From: Flavobacteriales bacterium
GTDB taxonomy: Bacteria; Bacteroidota; Bacteroidia; Flavobacteriales_D; Crocinitomicaceae
Assembly: GCA_947497485.1 (NCBI GenBank)
Contig: CANMHB010000001.1
Span: 248,001-312,000 of the forward strand
Reading direction: 5' to 3'
DNA: 64,000 nucleotides
The position numbers and the translations under genes are program-made. Shown piece after piece: positions 34,604 through 43,510 of the stretch. The notes beneath the pieces are model-generated. The model had not been told where the DNA came from and did not search any database. It worked only from the letters and a program-made list of their open reading frames with translations. Within the stretch, counting starts at the first letter, position 1, and every line of letters starts with the position of its first letter.

Positions 34604-35908
34604 TTAATAATTCCAAACATCAATTTCCCATGTGCGGATTTCATCTTTAATCTTTTCTGCTCGATATAATGCATCAACACCTTTCTTGTAATCTTCAATT
34701 TCACGATCGAACTTGTCAGAAACCTTATAAATCGTTGACGTAAAACGTCTTTTCCAGAATAAATCATCAAAAGACATCCATTGGGAATCTGATTGATCGT
34801 TGTAGACATAATAATTAATCATTACATCACGTAATTCTGGAAAATACAACCAAAAAAGTTCTTTTTCTACAAATTGACCTGAAAAGTCATCTTGAAAGGT
34901 ACCATCTGCAAAATCCTGATAACGACCTTGTCTGTTTACCGCAACAAAATTAGAAAAACGATTTATGCCTTCATTAACATTAGGTCCATCTTCCTCTTCT
35001 TCAAGAGGTTTCATTCGACCAACAGGAGCTATCGCTATGATTCTTTTATCGAGCATAGAACGCTCCTTATCGAAAAACCAATCCTCCTTAATATTGTAGG
35101 CTGTTATACTTTCTGAAGTTATGAATCTTGCTTCCTCAGGAAAACTTATTGGTTGGTTATCAGTACAAGCCTCATATTGTCCTTTCAAAGTAGCAATTGA
35201 AATTTTTCCTTTTTCTGGTAATCTAAGTAATGGAGCGTATATTTCAATGTCATCTCCGGTTGTAGTTATTCTCTGAAACCATGCCTCAAATGTTTCATCC
35301 TTTGAATCACGAGTCAAAATCTTTTGGGTTTTATCCTCATCATCTCCTTCAATAGACCATTTTGCACCCAAACCACCAAAACTCATTTTCCGGTTAATCG
35401 CTTTACGATAAGCTGGATCGTCAAAATAATCCAACTTTTGATTTCGTACAATTGGGTATTTAAATTGATAACCATCCTCGATAGCTGTAAAAACTCCACT
35501 TTTCCAATCCGCAACATCATAAACAGTTAAGTCACCGAGCATTATATGCTTGACAATAATTGTCCATAAAGAAAAACGATCGTGGTGTTTTACCCATTTA
35601 TCATTTTGATCTATTTCCTCTGGCGTAGAAGGAGGGGACCAAGTGTCGTCAAGAACAAAATCATAAGGCAAGAAAATTGTGTGATTCATTTTTTCACGAG
35701 CATCAATTCTTGAGAAAACTCGTTTTGACCAAACATAATCTGCTTCACGTACATGTTCATATTCAATCTTCGATCTTACAGGAACTTCTTCCTTAAGGAC
35801 TACACCGTCGATAACGCCATTTGGAGTTAAATTTATAGGACCTCGATCTATTTGAGCTATTGCAGTATTCAAAAGCAATGAACTCGCAATACAAACATAT
35901 ACTTTCAT
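34604..35908 (-). CDS. gldN: T9SS ring protein GldN
   Basis: Periplasmic GldN/PorN, which forms a ring with the lipoprotein GldK at the outer membrane and contacts the GldLM motor. The 434-residue product has a cleavable signal peptide (ending TAIAQ) and the family regions READYVWSKRVFSRIDAREKMN, IMLGDLTVYD and the C-terminal DVMINYYVYNDQSDSQWMSFDDLFWKRRF. It is longer than PorN of Porphyromonas owing to inserts in the middle (about 210-320). It ends the porP-gldKLMN block and is followed by a terminator. gldM is 6 bp upstream. Confidence 0.95.
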   Translation of the reverse strand: MKVYVCIASSLLLNTAIAQIDRGPINLTPNGVIDGVVLKEEVPVRSKIEYEHVREADYVWSKRVFSRIDAREKMNHTIFLPYDFVLDDTWSPPSTPEEIDQNDKWVKHHDRFSLWTIIVKHIMLGDLTVYDVADWKSGVFTAIEDGYQFKYPIVRNQKLDYFDDPAYRKAINRKMSFGGLGAKWSIEGDDEDKTQKILTRDSKDETFEAWFQRITTTGDDIEIYAPLLRLPEKGKISIATLKGQYEACTDNQPISFPEEARFITSESITAYNIKEDWFFDKERSMLDKRIIAIAPVGRMKPLEEEEDGPNVNEGINRFSNFVAVNRQGRYQDFADGTFQDDFSGQFVEKELFWLYFPELRDVMINYYVYNDQSDSQWMSFDDLFWKRRFTSTIYKVSDKFDREIEDYKKGVDALYRAEKIKDEIRTWEIDVWNY

Positions 35909-35914
35909 AACATA

Positions 35915-37660
35915 TTAATTTGTAACTTTTAAAACACCTGGAATTGTTTCGGTTTGCCCAGTAACGGGATTTTTAACCACCGCTGCAATTCCCACTGATT
36001 TACCAACCTTAAATTTCGAAATCAATCCAGCTGAAATAACATTTCCAGAAACAAATCCATTATCTACACCAGTAACTTCAACACTCACAACCTTGTATTC
36101 TCCTAAGTTGATTGGTGAATCTGGACCTAAACCAGCTGTAATTTTGGCTCCAGTAGATTTTGAAACACTACTCGTCAAAACTTTCGCAGGAGGGAAATTC
36201 TTAACCTTGTATGTTTTAGAACCGAAATTAACCGATTTTCCTTTCGCATCTTTTCCTGATAAAGTTAGTGTAACTTCTTTTCCTCCTGTTGGTCTTACAA
36301 TATATCCCTTAATTCCATTTTTTGAACCTGGTCTTGCACCTCCACCACTAATTGATGATGAAACAACACCTGAAGCAGATGGAACAATTAAGTTATCGTA
36401 ATTCTTATAAAGAATATTGAATTCAGGTATTTCCATTGCACCTGCTTTTGCAGCAACTTGCACCTTCGTTGTATATTCTTTCCAAACTACATTTCCACTC
36501 TTATCTGCAATTCCCACTTGTCCAGTAATATTCATATCACCATTCTGTGGAGCACGCAACTTTATTATTGCTTGTCCATTTTCAGTTCTTGCAAGGGTTC
36601 CTTGACCTGGTTTAACTTGCGGTTGCTTATCGGAGTCGAATGCAGCCATCATGACAGTCATTTCAAATTCTTCTCCAGGACTCAATACAGCTGTTTCAGG
36701 ATAAGCAAGACCCATGATTTTGTTAAATGAGTATTGACCTGTCGAAACTTTGCTTTTCAATAATCCAATTGCTTTAGCACGTGCACTTAATACTTCGTTT
36801 TGAAGAGAAGAAAGTGATGCGATGGCACCAACTAATGGCGCATGATCAAAAGTACGACCCATCCAATGAATATCCTTTTGTTCGTGGTGATCTGCAACTT
36901 CTTGCTTTGTTAATTCTTCGTAAATACCAACCAACATTTCAACGTCTTCCTTATTTACTTTGTTCCCACCACCCGTGATCATTGCACGAACCTGCTTATC
37001 TAAATCTGCATTTGTCGAAAACTTATTTATTGGCTTTGTTTTAACGCTGTATTTTCTCTCACCTTCTTTGTATGATCCAGTCAACTCAACAAGTTTAGCG
37101 CGATAATCATTATAAGCATTCCAAATCTTGATGCCTTCTTTCGTAGGGTCCAATCTTTTGATATCAGAGCCAACTATTTCGTGCATCGGAATGTCAAATT
37201 GATCTTTTGCTTGAACCGCCATCAAATTCAAACGAGCTGGACGAATCGGATCACCTTTGTCATATTTTTTCCAAACAATCGTTTTTTCATCATTATCTTT
37301 AGCAACACTAACCTGTTCCTTTGCTTTTTCCATCATTAGGATTTTCACTTCATCAATTAATCCAATTACCTTACCGGTTTCTGCATCAATTTTATTAATG
37401 ATATCCAAATAAATTTTGATTTTCGCCTTCTTAGCCTGTCCTGCTTCATCTTTTGTAGCTTGTGACATTTCAGTTTTTAATTCATCACGGTTACCATTTC
37501 CTTTTTCCAACTGAGTTATGGTACCTCTCTGAATGTTTTCCTCAATCGCTACGAAAGCATCAAGTATTTGTTTTGATACGTTAAGGGCCAATAAAGCCGT
37601 TAGTACCAAATACATCATACCGATCATCTTCTGTCTTGGGGTTTCCTTACCACCTGCCAT
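35915..37660 (-). CDS. gldM: T9SS/gliding motor subunit GldM
   Basis: Inner-membrane motor subunit. The single N-terminal helix (GMMYLVLTALLALNVS, about 13-30) carries the basic residue before it (R9 in KETPRQK). Together with GldL it uses proton motive force to energise secretion and gliding. The long periplasmic part (581 residues total) is helical to about 260 and then forms beta domains, ending in a lineage-typical Gly-rich domain (SGKDAKGKSVNFGS). It lies 48 bp after gldL and 6 bp before gldN. Confidence 0.96.
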   Translation of the reverse strand: MAGGKETPRQKMIGMMYLVLTALLALNVSKQILDAFVAIEENIQRGTITQLEKGNGNRDELKTEMSQATKDEAGQAKKAKIKIYLDIINKIDAETGKVIGLIDEVKILMMEKAKEQVSVAKDNDEKTIVWKKYDKGDPIRPARLNLMAVQAKDQFDIPMHEIVGSDIKRLDPTKEGIKIWNAYNDYRAKLVELTGSYKEGERKYSVKTKPINKFSTNADLDKQVRAMITGGGNKVNKEDVEMLVGIYEELTKQEVADHHEQKDIHWMGRTFDHAPLVGAIASLSSLQNEVLSARAKAIGLLKSKVSTGQYSFNKIMGLAYPETAVLSPGEEFEMTVMMAAFDSDKQPQVKPGQGTLARTENGQAIIKLRAPQNGDMNITGQVGIADKSGNVVWKEYTTKVQVAAKAGAMEIPEFNILYKNYDNLIVPSASGVVSSSISGGGARPGSKNGIKGYIVRPTGGKEVTLTLSGKDAKGKSVNFGSKTYKVKNFPPAKVLTSSVSKSTGAKITAGLGPDSPINLGEYKVVSVEVTGVDNGFVSGNVISAGLISKFKVGKSVGIAAVVKNPVTGQTETIPGVLKVTN

Positions 37661-37708
37661 AATTTCTTAATTTATTTATTAAACAATAAAATTAAATTTG
37701 GTTACAAA

Positions 37709-38533
37709 TTAACCTTTCATGGCTCTTAACATGTTGCCATAAACGTTATTCAAATCAGTTAAGTTTTGAGATAACAAGGCCATGTTCTCACGGTATACTT
37801 GAGTATCCTTGGCAGAAGATGCAAGATCACTCATAATATTCTTAATGCTATCTTGAAGATTATTCATTTGAGAAAGACTTTCTAAATAATCATTAGAACT
37901 TTTCAACTGTAATTCATAAACATTATTCAACGCAGCAAGATTTTGTCCTAATTTTTGCATTTCAGCTCCAAAATTACCTTGGCCATCACCAGCAATACCA
38001 GCAATAGACTTAGCTGACTCTGCATATTGAGCAGTCAAACTATTCAAACTGTTGGAAGCATCCTCCAAACTCTTAACGTAAGAGTCCGTTGCACCGGCAG
38101 CAGTTGAAACAGCCCCAAGAGATTTAGCATTATCTGCAAGGTTTGACATTCCATCTTTTAATCTTGTTAAAAGCTGTTGGTCTATTCCAGCTTGATCTAA
38201 TTGAGCAGCAAGAGCATCAGCAGCACTACCACTACCTCCTGAACCACCTTTTTTCAGGATAGGTAACAAACGATTCTCTTCATCATTTTCAGCAACACCT
38301 AATTCTGGAAATACTCTTGTCCAATCTAATTCATCGTGCATTGGCTCTAGTGCGATAAAGGCAAAAATAGCTGCCTCAGTCAAAAGACCAATAATCAACA
38401 TTGCATCACACCCAGGCCAGTGCATAATCTTAAATAAGGCACCTACAATTACAATCGATGCTCCAAAACCTGATAAATACTTCGTAAACAATTTGTACTT
38501 TCTCGAAGCAAAAAATCCACCTTTACCACTCAT
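37709..38533 (-). CDS. gldL: T9SS/gliding motor subunit GldL
   Basis: Cytoplasmic-membrane stator with two adjacent helices (about 17-35 and 43-62). The signature KIMHWPG loop and the conserved Glu53 in the second helix (LTEAAIFAF) correspond to the proton-path glutamate of GldL. After the membrane part, a cytoplasmic coiled-coil-rich tail rich in Asn, Ser and Leu completes 274 residues. The order gldK-gldL-gldM-gldN is as in other T9SS loci. Confidence 0.96.
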   Translation of the reverse strand: MSGKGGFFASRKYKLFTKYLSGFGASIVIVGALFKIMHWPGCDAMLIIGLLTEAAIFAFIALEPMHDELDWTRVFPELGVAENDEENRLLPILKKGGSGGSGSAADALAAQLDQAGIDQQLLTRLKDGMSNLADNAKSLGAVSTAAGATDSYVKSLEDASNSLNSLTAQYAESAKSIAGIAGDGQGNFGAEMQKLGQNLAALNNVYELQLKSSNDYLESLSQMNNLQDSIKNIMSDLASSAKDTQVYRENMALLSQNLTDLNNVYGNMLRAMKG

Positions 38534-38584
38534 AACTTTTGATTTTTAAAATTAAACTTTGATTTATTTATTATACATGATTTA

Positions 38585-40669
38585 CTATTTCAACTGGATA
38601 TCACTTTGGATTTCCTCACCGTTTTCCTGATCTAAATCAGCACCACCACGGCCCATATGAGTCATTACATTTCTAAAACCAATGTAACTCTTAGCAGTAT
38701 CCTGGTATTCGTATGTTCTAGTTCCATTCATTAAATAGAATCCGATATCTTTCCAAGAACCACCACGAATTACTTTTCTTTTCTTTGCAGGTGGATCTCC
38801 ATCCTTCGCATAGTAGTCGTAGTCTGAGTTCATATCATGTCCGAATTCATATTGAGATTCATCAAATGCTGTAGAACACCATTCAGCAACATTCCCTGCC
38901 ATACAGTATAATCCAAAACCATTCGGGTTGTATGAATAAACTTTAACTGTATGGAACCCTCCATCTTCAAAATACCTACCACGTAAAGGTTTAAAGTTTG
39001 CTAAGAAACATCCACTCGAATTTCTGATGTAAGGACCACCCCATGGGTACTGAGATATATCCAAATCTCCTCTAGATGCTCGCTCCCATTCAGATTCAGT
39101 TGGTAATCTGAAATCATTCACAAACATGTCTCCATTACTTAATAACCAAGTATTGAAAATTTGTGTACGCCAAACAGAAAATGCTTTTGCTTGATTCCAA
39201 GTTACACCAACAACCGGATAATTGTCATAAGCATTGTTCCAGAAATAATTTTGAGTCATTGGAGAGTGATATGAATAAGTAAAGTCACGTACCCAACATA
39301 ACGTATCTGGATAAACATTAATTCTTTCTTTAATTATATATCTACTTCTATCCGAATGTCCACGAATCGCATTGTGCTGACCTTTACTATTTGTGAATCC
39401 TAAATCTAAATCCTGACCTGGATTTTCTAGTATAGTTTGCTTAACAAGCGATGTATCATTAACTGAATACTGTGATCGATCGATTGGAGAACCAGGAGTT
39501 ACTTCACCCCATTGCTTACCTTTTGAAAATATGGTAGTATCCAACCAAACGTTTTGTCCATTTTGATCCAACGTTGAACGATGTAAATCATTTTTCTTGT
39601 AGTCTTTTGATAACGGCTCTCTTCTACTTCTTTTGTAAAGATTATCGTTCGCATCTGCACTCAAACTATCGTAACCAAAAGACTTTCTTGCATCTACACT
39701 CTTTGTAACAACTTTTCCTCTTTTAGCGGCTTCTTTGTAGTCAATCCAATAATAGTCAAAGAATAAAAGTCTAGTATCAATCTCCTTGCGGTTGTAAAAA
39801 CGCTCAGTTTCACCATAATACATATCGGAAAGAATAAATGCTGTTTCAGGCTCCTCATATTCAATAGGTGTTTCCCAATTCAACGTAAAATACTTTCTAT
39901 TCTCGATTCGACCACCTTGATCATAAGCAGTATTCGACTTCGAAGATTTCTGAGTTTTATCAGGAGTTCCTGGCTTTACTTTTTTATTTCCTTTGTTAAT
40001 TTCTTTATTAGTATATTGCTGGAAGATGCTTCGAACATCAGCTTCAGACATAGTCACTTCAATCTTTTTGTCTGCGGCCGGAAAACTTTTCGCATCAACT
40101 TTGTAACCGTTAATCAACTGATTGTTCTTCAATTTCTTCATTTTTGTTTGATCGATGTTACCCATCAAACCTAAAATAGTTTTGTCTACCTCTGAATTAT
40201 TGGTACTATCCGCTAATAATTGGAATGGTGTATTTCCTCCTTGAACGTCAGAACCCATATCTAATAAAGTTCTGTAAGGCTCTTTGAAGAAATTATCAGG
40301 AACATTCACCCATTGTTCTGCATCATCATCGAAACTTCTTCTGTATAACTTTTCACGAGCGATTGAGTCACGCACCCAGTGAACAAACTGACGATACTCG
40401 TTATTGGAGATTTCTGTTGCGTCCATGTAGAATGCCTGAACAGATACAGTTTTCTTACTAGCTGTATATAAGCCCATGATATCCTTATCATCGCCACCTG
40501 ACTGATAGCCTCCAGATTTGACATAAACCATTCCAACTGGAAGTCGACCAGGCCCAAGAATATCTGGATCAAAAACATCTCTACCTTTTACACCAACTAA
40601 GTTGCCCTCTACAGTAGGACATGCATAAAGTAGTGGAAGTAAAACTAATAAACTTAATAACTTTTTCAT
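38585..40669 (-). CDS. gldK: T9SS lipoprotein GldK with a large insertion
   Basis: Outer-membrane lipoprotein that forms the T9SS ring with GldN. The lipobox is YAC at about residue 16. It belongs to the formylglycine-generating-enzyme (SUMF1) fold: VKSGGYQSGGDD and AFYMDATEISNNEYRQF near the N-terminus, then VVGVTWNQAKAF, FRLPTESEWERASRG, YCMAGNVAEWC and KVIRGGSWKD at the C-terminus. At 694 residues it is much longer than the about 460-490 of GldK/PorK. Between about 150 and 460 is a polar insert rich in Lys, Asp and Tyr that splits the fold. Confidence 0.94.
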   Translation of the reverse strand: MKKLLSLLVLLPLLYACPTVEGNLVGVKGRDVFDPDILGPGRLPVGMVYVKSGGYQSGGDDKDIMGLYTASKKTVSVQAFYMDATEISNNEYRQFVHWVRDSIAREKLYRRSFDDDAEQWVNVPDNFFKEPYRTLLDMGSDVQGGNTPFQLLADSTNNSEVDKTILGLMGNIDQTKMKKLKNNQLINGYKVDAKSFPAADKKIEVTMSEADVRSIFQQYTNKEINKGNKKVKPGTPDKTQKSSKSNTAYDQGGRIENRKYFTLNWETPIEYEEPETAFILSDMYYGETERFYNRKEIDTRLLFFDYYWIDYKEAAKRGKVVTKSVDARKSFGYDSLSADANDNLYKRSRREPLSKDYKKNDLHRSTLDQNGQNVWLDTTIFSKGKQWGEVTPGSPIDRSQYSVNDTSLVKQTILENPGQDLDLGFTNSKGQHNAIRGHSDRSRYIIKERINVYPDTLCWVRDFTYSYHSPMTQNYFWNNAYDNYPVVGVTWNQAKAFSVWRTQIFNTWLLSNGDMFVNDFRLPTESEWERASRGDLDISQYPWGGPYIRNSSGCFLANFKPLRGRYFEDGGFHTVKVYSYNPNGFGLYCMAGNVAEWCSTAFDESQYEFGHDMNSDYDYYAKDGDPPAKKRKVIRGGSWKDIGFYLMNGTRTYEYQDTAKSYIGFRNVMTHMGRGGADLDQENGEEIQSDIQLK

Positions 40670-40775
40670 TTTATTATTTTTTTATCTTTCATTCACCGAA
40701 TTAACTTGCTACAGGTTTATGAGTATTCGGTATAACGACAGATGTATAATAATGGTTACACTTTTTAAAAAAAAA

Positions 40776-41735
40776 TTAAAGCCAACGTGGATGTCTTGCT
40801 GAAGGCACCGGTTTGTCTTTTAAAAACATACAATACTTTATTACCATTTCGTGAGATCCCCGCGAAATGCTTGAAAGCTTATTTAAGGTTAAATCATATG
40901 AGTAACCTATTGTCAATTGACTAATTGGTGTGTATCCGAGCATAACCGCAATGGCATCAGATGTTCTATAAGTTAACCCACCATAAACTTGTTTATCTCC
41001 TTTTAGTGAATAAATGTAACGACCATTAATATCAGCTGAAAATTTAACTAAATCGGTTCGAAGTAAAACTTGTGCATCGATATCTCCACCCAAAGTCTTT
41101 TTGAATGTCTTACCACCCATCAAATAATAATGTCTTGCAGTTTGGTAATTCTGTGCAAATGAAGCACCATTGATTGTTACGTTCTGATTTAATAGTGACT
41201 CGTTGAGATGTGTGGAAGAAAAACCAACATTAAAATCTTTACCACTATAATAGACACCGAAATTGGCATCTAGATTCGTAGCTGCAAAACCAGCAGGAAG
41301 AGAGTTGTCTGGATTTTGCGTAGGCGGGACCCATTCTGGATTCATTCCGTAATTAATAATTCCAACACCTACCCCAATTCCAAGTGTTCCGTTATTACCA
41401 ATTGAAATAGGATATGAATAGTTCAATAACAAATTGTTTTGACGTGCAAAACCAATTGCATCATGGTAAAAAGCTAAACCTACTCCACCAGGAAAAAATT
41501 TAGAGAGATTCGCTTCAACATTCAAAACTGCCGAATTCGGAGCTCCATTGACTTTATCCCATTGATTTCGATAAACCGATGTAGCACAAATTGAATTGTA
41601 CATATCTACACCCGTTTTTCCTGGGTTAATGCTCATTTTATCGTAAATAAAATGAGTTAATAACTTGTCTTGCTGCGAGAATAAATTAGTCGAAGCAACT
41701 AGCAACAAGAGAGCTAAATAGTTCTTTTTCAACAT
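40776..41735 (-). CDS. PorP/SprF family outer-membrane protein
   Basis: 319-residue outer-membrane beta-barrel with signal peptide ending TNLFSQ and the family opening DKLLTHFIYDKMSINPGKTG, followed by paired strands and the C-terminal RHPRWL. PorP/SprF proteins help T9SS secretion or attach type B CTD cargo to the cell surface. Its place directly before gldK matches the porPKLMN order of Porphyromonas, whereas in Flavobacterium the SprF copy is elsewhere. It probably serves as the core PorP here. 106 bp separate it from gldK. Confidence 0.9.
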   Translation of the reverse strand: MLKKNYLALLLLVASTNLFSQQDKLLTHFIYDKMSINPGKTGVDMYNSICATSVYRNQWDKVNGAPNSAVLNVEANLSKFFPGGVGLAFYHDAIGFARQNNLLLNYSYPISIGNNGTLGIGVGVGIINYGMNPEWVPPTQNPDNSLPAGFAATNLDANFGVYYSGKDFNVGFSSTHLNESLLNQNVTINGASFAQNYQTARHYYLMGGKTFKKTLGGDIDAQVLLRTDLVKFSADINGRYIYSLKGDKQVYGGLTYRTSDAIAVMLGYTPISQLTIGYSYDLTLNKLSSISRGSHEMVIKYCMFLKDKPVPSARHPRWL

Positions 41736-41859
41736 AATACGGTTTAATTAACTGCTTTAAACCAAGGTTAAAATATTACATTAAGCCTTAATTTAGGTGG
41801 CTAAAATAACGAATTTTATTGAATTGTGAAAATTTTCTAAAATTTATTCTTTGAAAAAT

Positions 41860-43017
41860 CTACACTAATTTCTGATAGGTTTTCCACCACAAATCAGGGA
41901 TTTGATTTTTCATAGCGTTTTCATAATCTTCTAGGTAACATGGAGCTAAGTGATGTCGATCATACTTTGTTCCCTCTTTTGGCGGATACGGGACTTCCAT
42001 CCACCATCTGGCTGATTTATTGCTCTTGTAAAAGATAATTTCATGTCCAGACTCTTCAATGAAAACAGTAAATTTCGTATAATCTTTTTTACTGCCTATA
42101 GGAAAATCTCCTGTTCTATTTTCCACTCCATCAATGAAATACCAAATAATTTGAGCTAACAATTTGTTGCTTACCTCTGTTTTATTTAAATAATTAAAAA
42201 TCCCCATAGATGTTACCTTATCAGATAATCCAGCATATCGCGAGATTTGACAAATTTGTTCTGCATAAAACCCATTTGGATTTCCCCCTTTGAAAAGTAA
42301 TTCTGATGCTTTAATAGATGTGAAATCAATACTTATCAAATCGGCATTGCGTAAATGTGGTTCAGCTTTTTTGAAATCAGAATTAAATTCTCCCAAGCGA
42401 CAAATATCAAAATATAGTTTTTCAAACAACTCGAACTCTTTTGCTCCAGCATAAGGAATTTGCAGCCCTATGTTTGCTAGATTAAACAAATGACAAGGTC
42501 GTTTAACTAAAATTTGACTCAAGTAAGCATTTGCTGAAATATCCTGATCTGGTGTTCCTAGATCCAATGAAGAATCAATGGTGCATATGTTGACTAATTG
42601 TTCTAAATTTCCATATGCCTCGTACATGGCTAAGGTTAAATCCTGGCTTCCTCCGATTATAATTGGAATTACTTGAATTTTTATTAACTCGAATACAACT
42701 GATTTAATGGCATGAATCGTATCTTTTAGTTCATTTCCAGGTTTAATTGTGCCTAAATCATAAAAATTTTGTTGCCATAGAACAGCGTGATTCAACTTAT
42801 AAAATTCGCTTCTAAATTCATCAATCAATAGAGAATCATCTTGATCAATGGAATCACCTCTAAATTCTGGGACATAAATTAATGCATATCCTTTTTTTTC
42901 TAAATCAGGAAATGTTACGCGATAAGAATTTATTTTTGAACCAATTTGTTCTTCATTCCAAGAACCATCAATTTCGACTGGACTGAAATAAATGGATAAA
43001 TCGTTTTTAGCACTCAT
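41860..43017 (-). CDS. Arginase/formimidoylglutamase-fold protein, probably catalytically inactive
   Basis: 385 residues with the ureohydrolase fold. The metal-binding motifs are altered: the GGDH motif reads GGSQD (122-126), DAHxD reads DSSLD (148-152) and SxDxD reads SIDFT (229-233). Thus two histidines and one aspartate of the binuclear manganese site are replaced by Gln125, Ser150 and Thr233. A hydrolase activity is therefore doubtful. From memory, an arginase-like gene often lies beside gldKLMN in Flavobacteriales, suggesting a T9SS-linked or regulatory role, but this needs checking. C-terminal WWMEVPYPP and DLWWKTYQKL motifs are unlike arginases. Confidence 0.8.
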   Translation of the reverse strand: MSAKNDLSIYFSPVEIDGSWNEEQIGSKINSYRVTFPDLEKKGYALIYVPEFRGDSIDQDDSLLIDEFRSEFYKLNHAVLWQQNFYDLGTIKPGNELKDTIHAIKSVVFELIKIQVIPIIIGGSQDLTLAMYEAYGNLEQLVNICTIDSSLDLGTPDQDISANAYLSQILVKRPCHLFNLANIGLQIPYAGAKEFELFEKLYFDICRLGEFNSDFKKAEPHLRNADLISIDFTSIKASELLFKGGNPNGFYAEQICQISRYAGLSDKVTSMGIFNYLNKTEVSNKLLAQIIWYFIDGVENRTGDFPIGSKKDYTKFTVFIEESGHEIIFYKSNKSARWWMEVPYPPKEGTKYDRHHLAPCYLEDYENAMKNQIPDLWWKTYQKLV

Positions 43018-43115
43018 TCACTTTAAATTATCTAATGATAACAAAGCTAACTAGATGGAACTTGAAAATTCGGAAAGTTAGATGATTTAATAAAGATCCT
43101 ATCGTGAATAACTCT

Positions 43116-43508
43116 TTACTTTTCTATAATTGATTTTATATTCGGTTTGAAATATAGTTCAGATTTGAGAACCTTACCGTCTTCTCGATAAATTGGTTTT
43201 CCATCCTTATCTAATTTACTCATATTCGAACGCTGTATTTCTTGAAAAACCTCTGCTATTTTCTCTTGAAGTCCATGTTTTAAAATTGTTCCGCACAAAA
43301 TATAGAGTTGATCACCTAAAGCATCGGCAATTTCAACTAAATCACCACGCTTTGCGGCCTCAAGGTATTCTTCGTTTTCTTCCTTCATAAGATTGAAGCG
43401 AAGTTCTATTTCTGAAATATCAATTTCTGTAGTTGGATTATAATTGTTCTTTATTCCAAATGCTTCGTGAAATTTCTCTACAGCATCAATTGTTTCTTTC
43501 AATGTCAT
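43116..43508 (-). CDS. MazG-like/all-alpha NTP pyrophosphohydrolase family protein
   Basis: 130 residues with the all-alpha NTP-PPase metal-binding pattern EENEEYLEAAKRGDLVEIADALGD (glutamates and Asp binding magnesium). It is probably a nucleotide pyrophosphatase, and the family includes house-cleaning enzymes and phosphoribosyl-ATP diphosphatases. Substrate unknown. It starts 2 bp after the large T9SS surface-protein gene stop, so it may share its transcript, perhaps by chance. Confidence 0.85.
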   Translation of the reverse strand: MTLKETIDAVEKFHEAFGIKNNYNPTTEIDISEIELRFNLMKEENEEYLEAAKRGDLVEIADALGDQLYILCGTILKHGLQEKIAEVFQEIQRSNMSKLDKDGKPIYREDGKVLKSELYFKPNIKSIIEK

Positions 43509-43510
43509 TT

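Noticed and set aside
40695..40731. Inverted repeat ACCGAAT...ATTCGGT upstream of gldK as an operator
   Set aside because: Only 7-bp arms with a 23-nt spacer in AT-rich DNA; expected by chance and no promoter box beside it.
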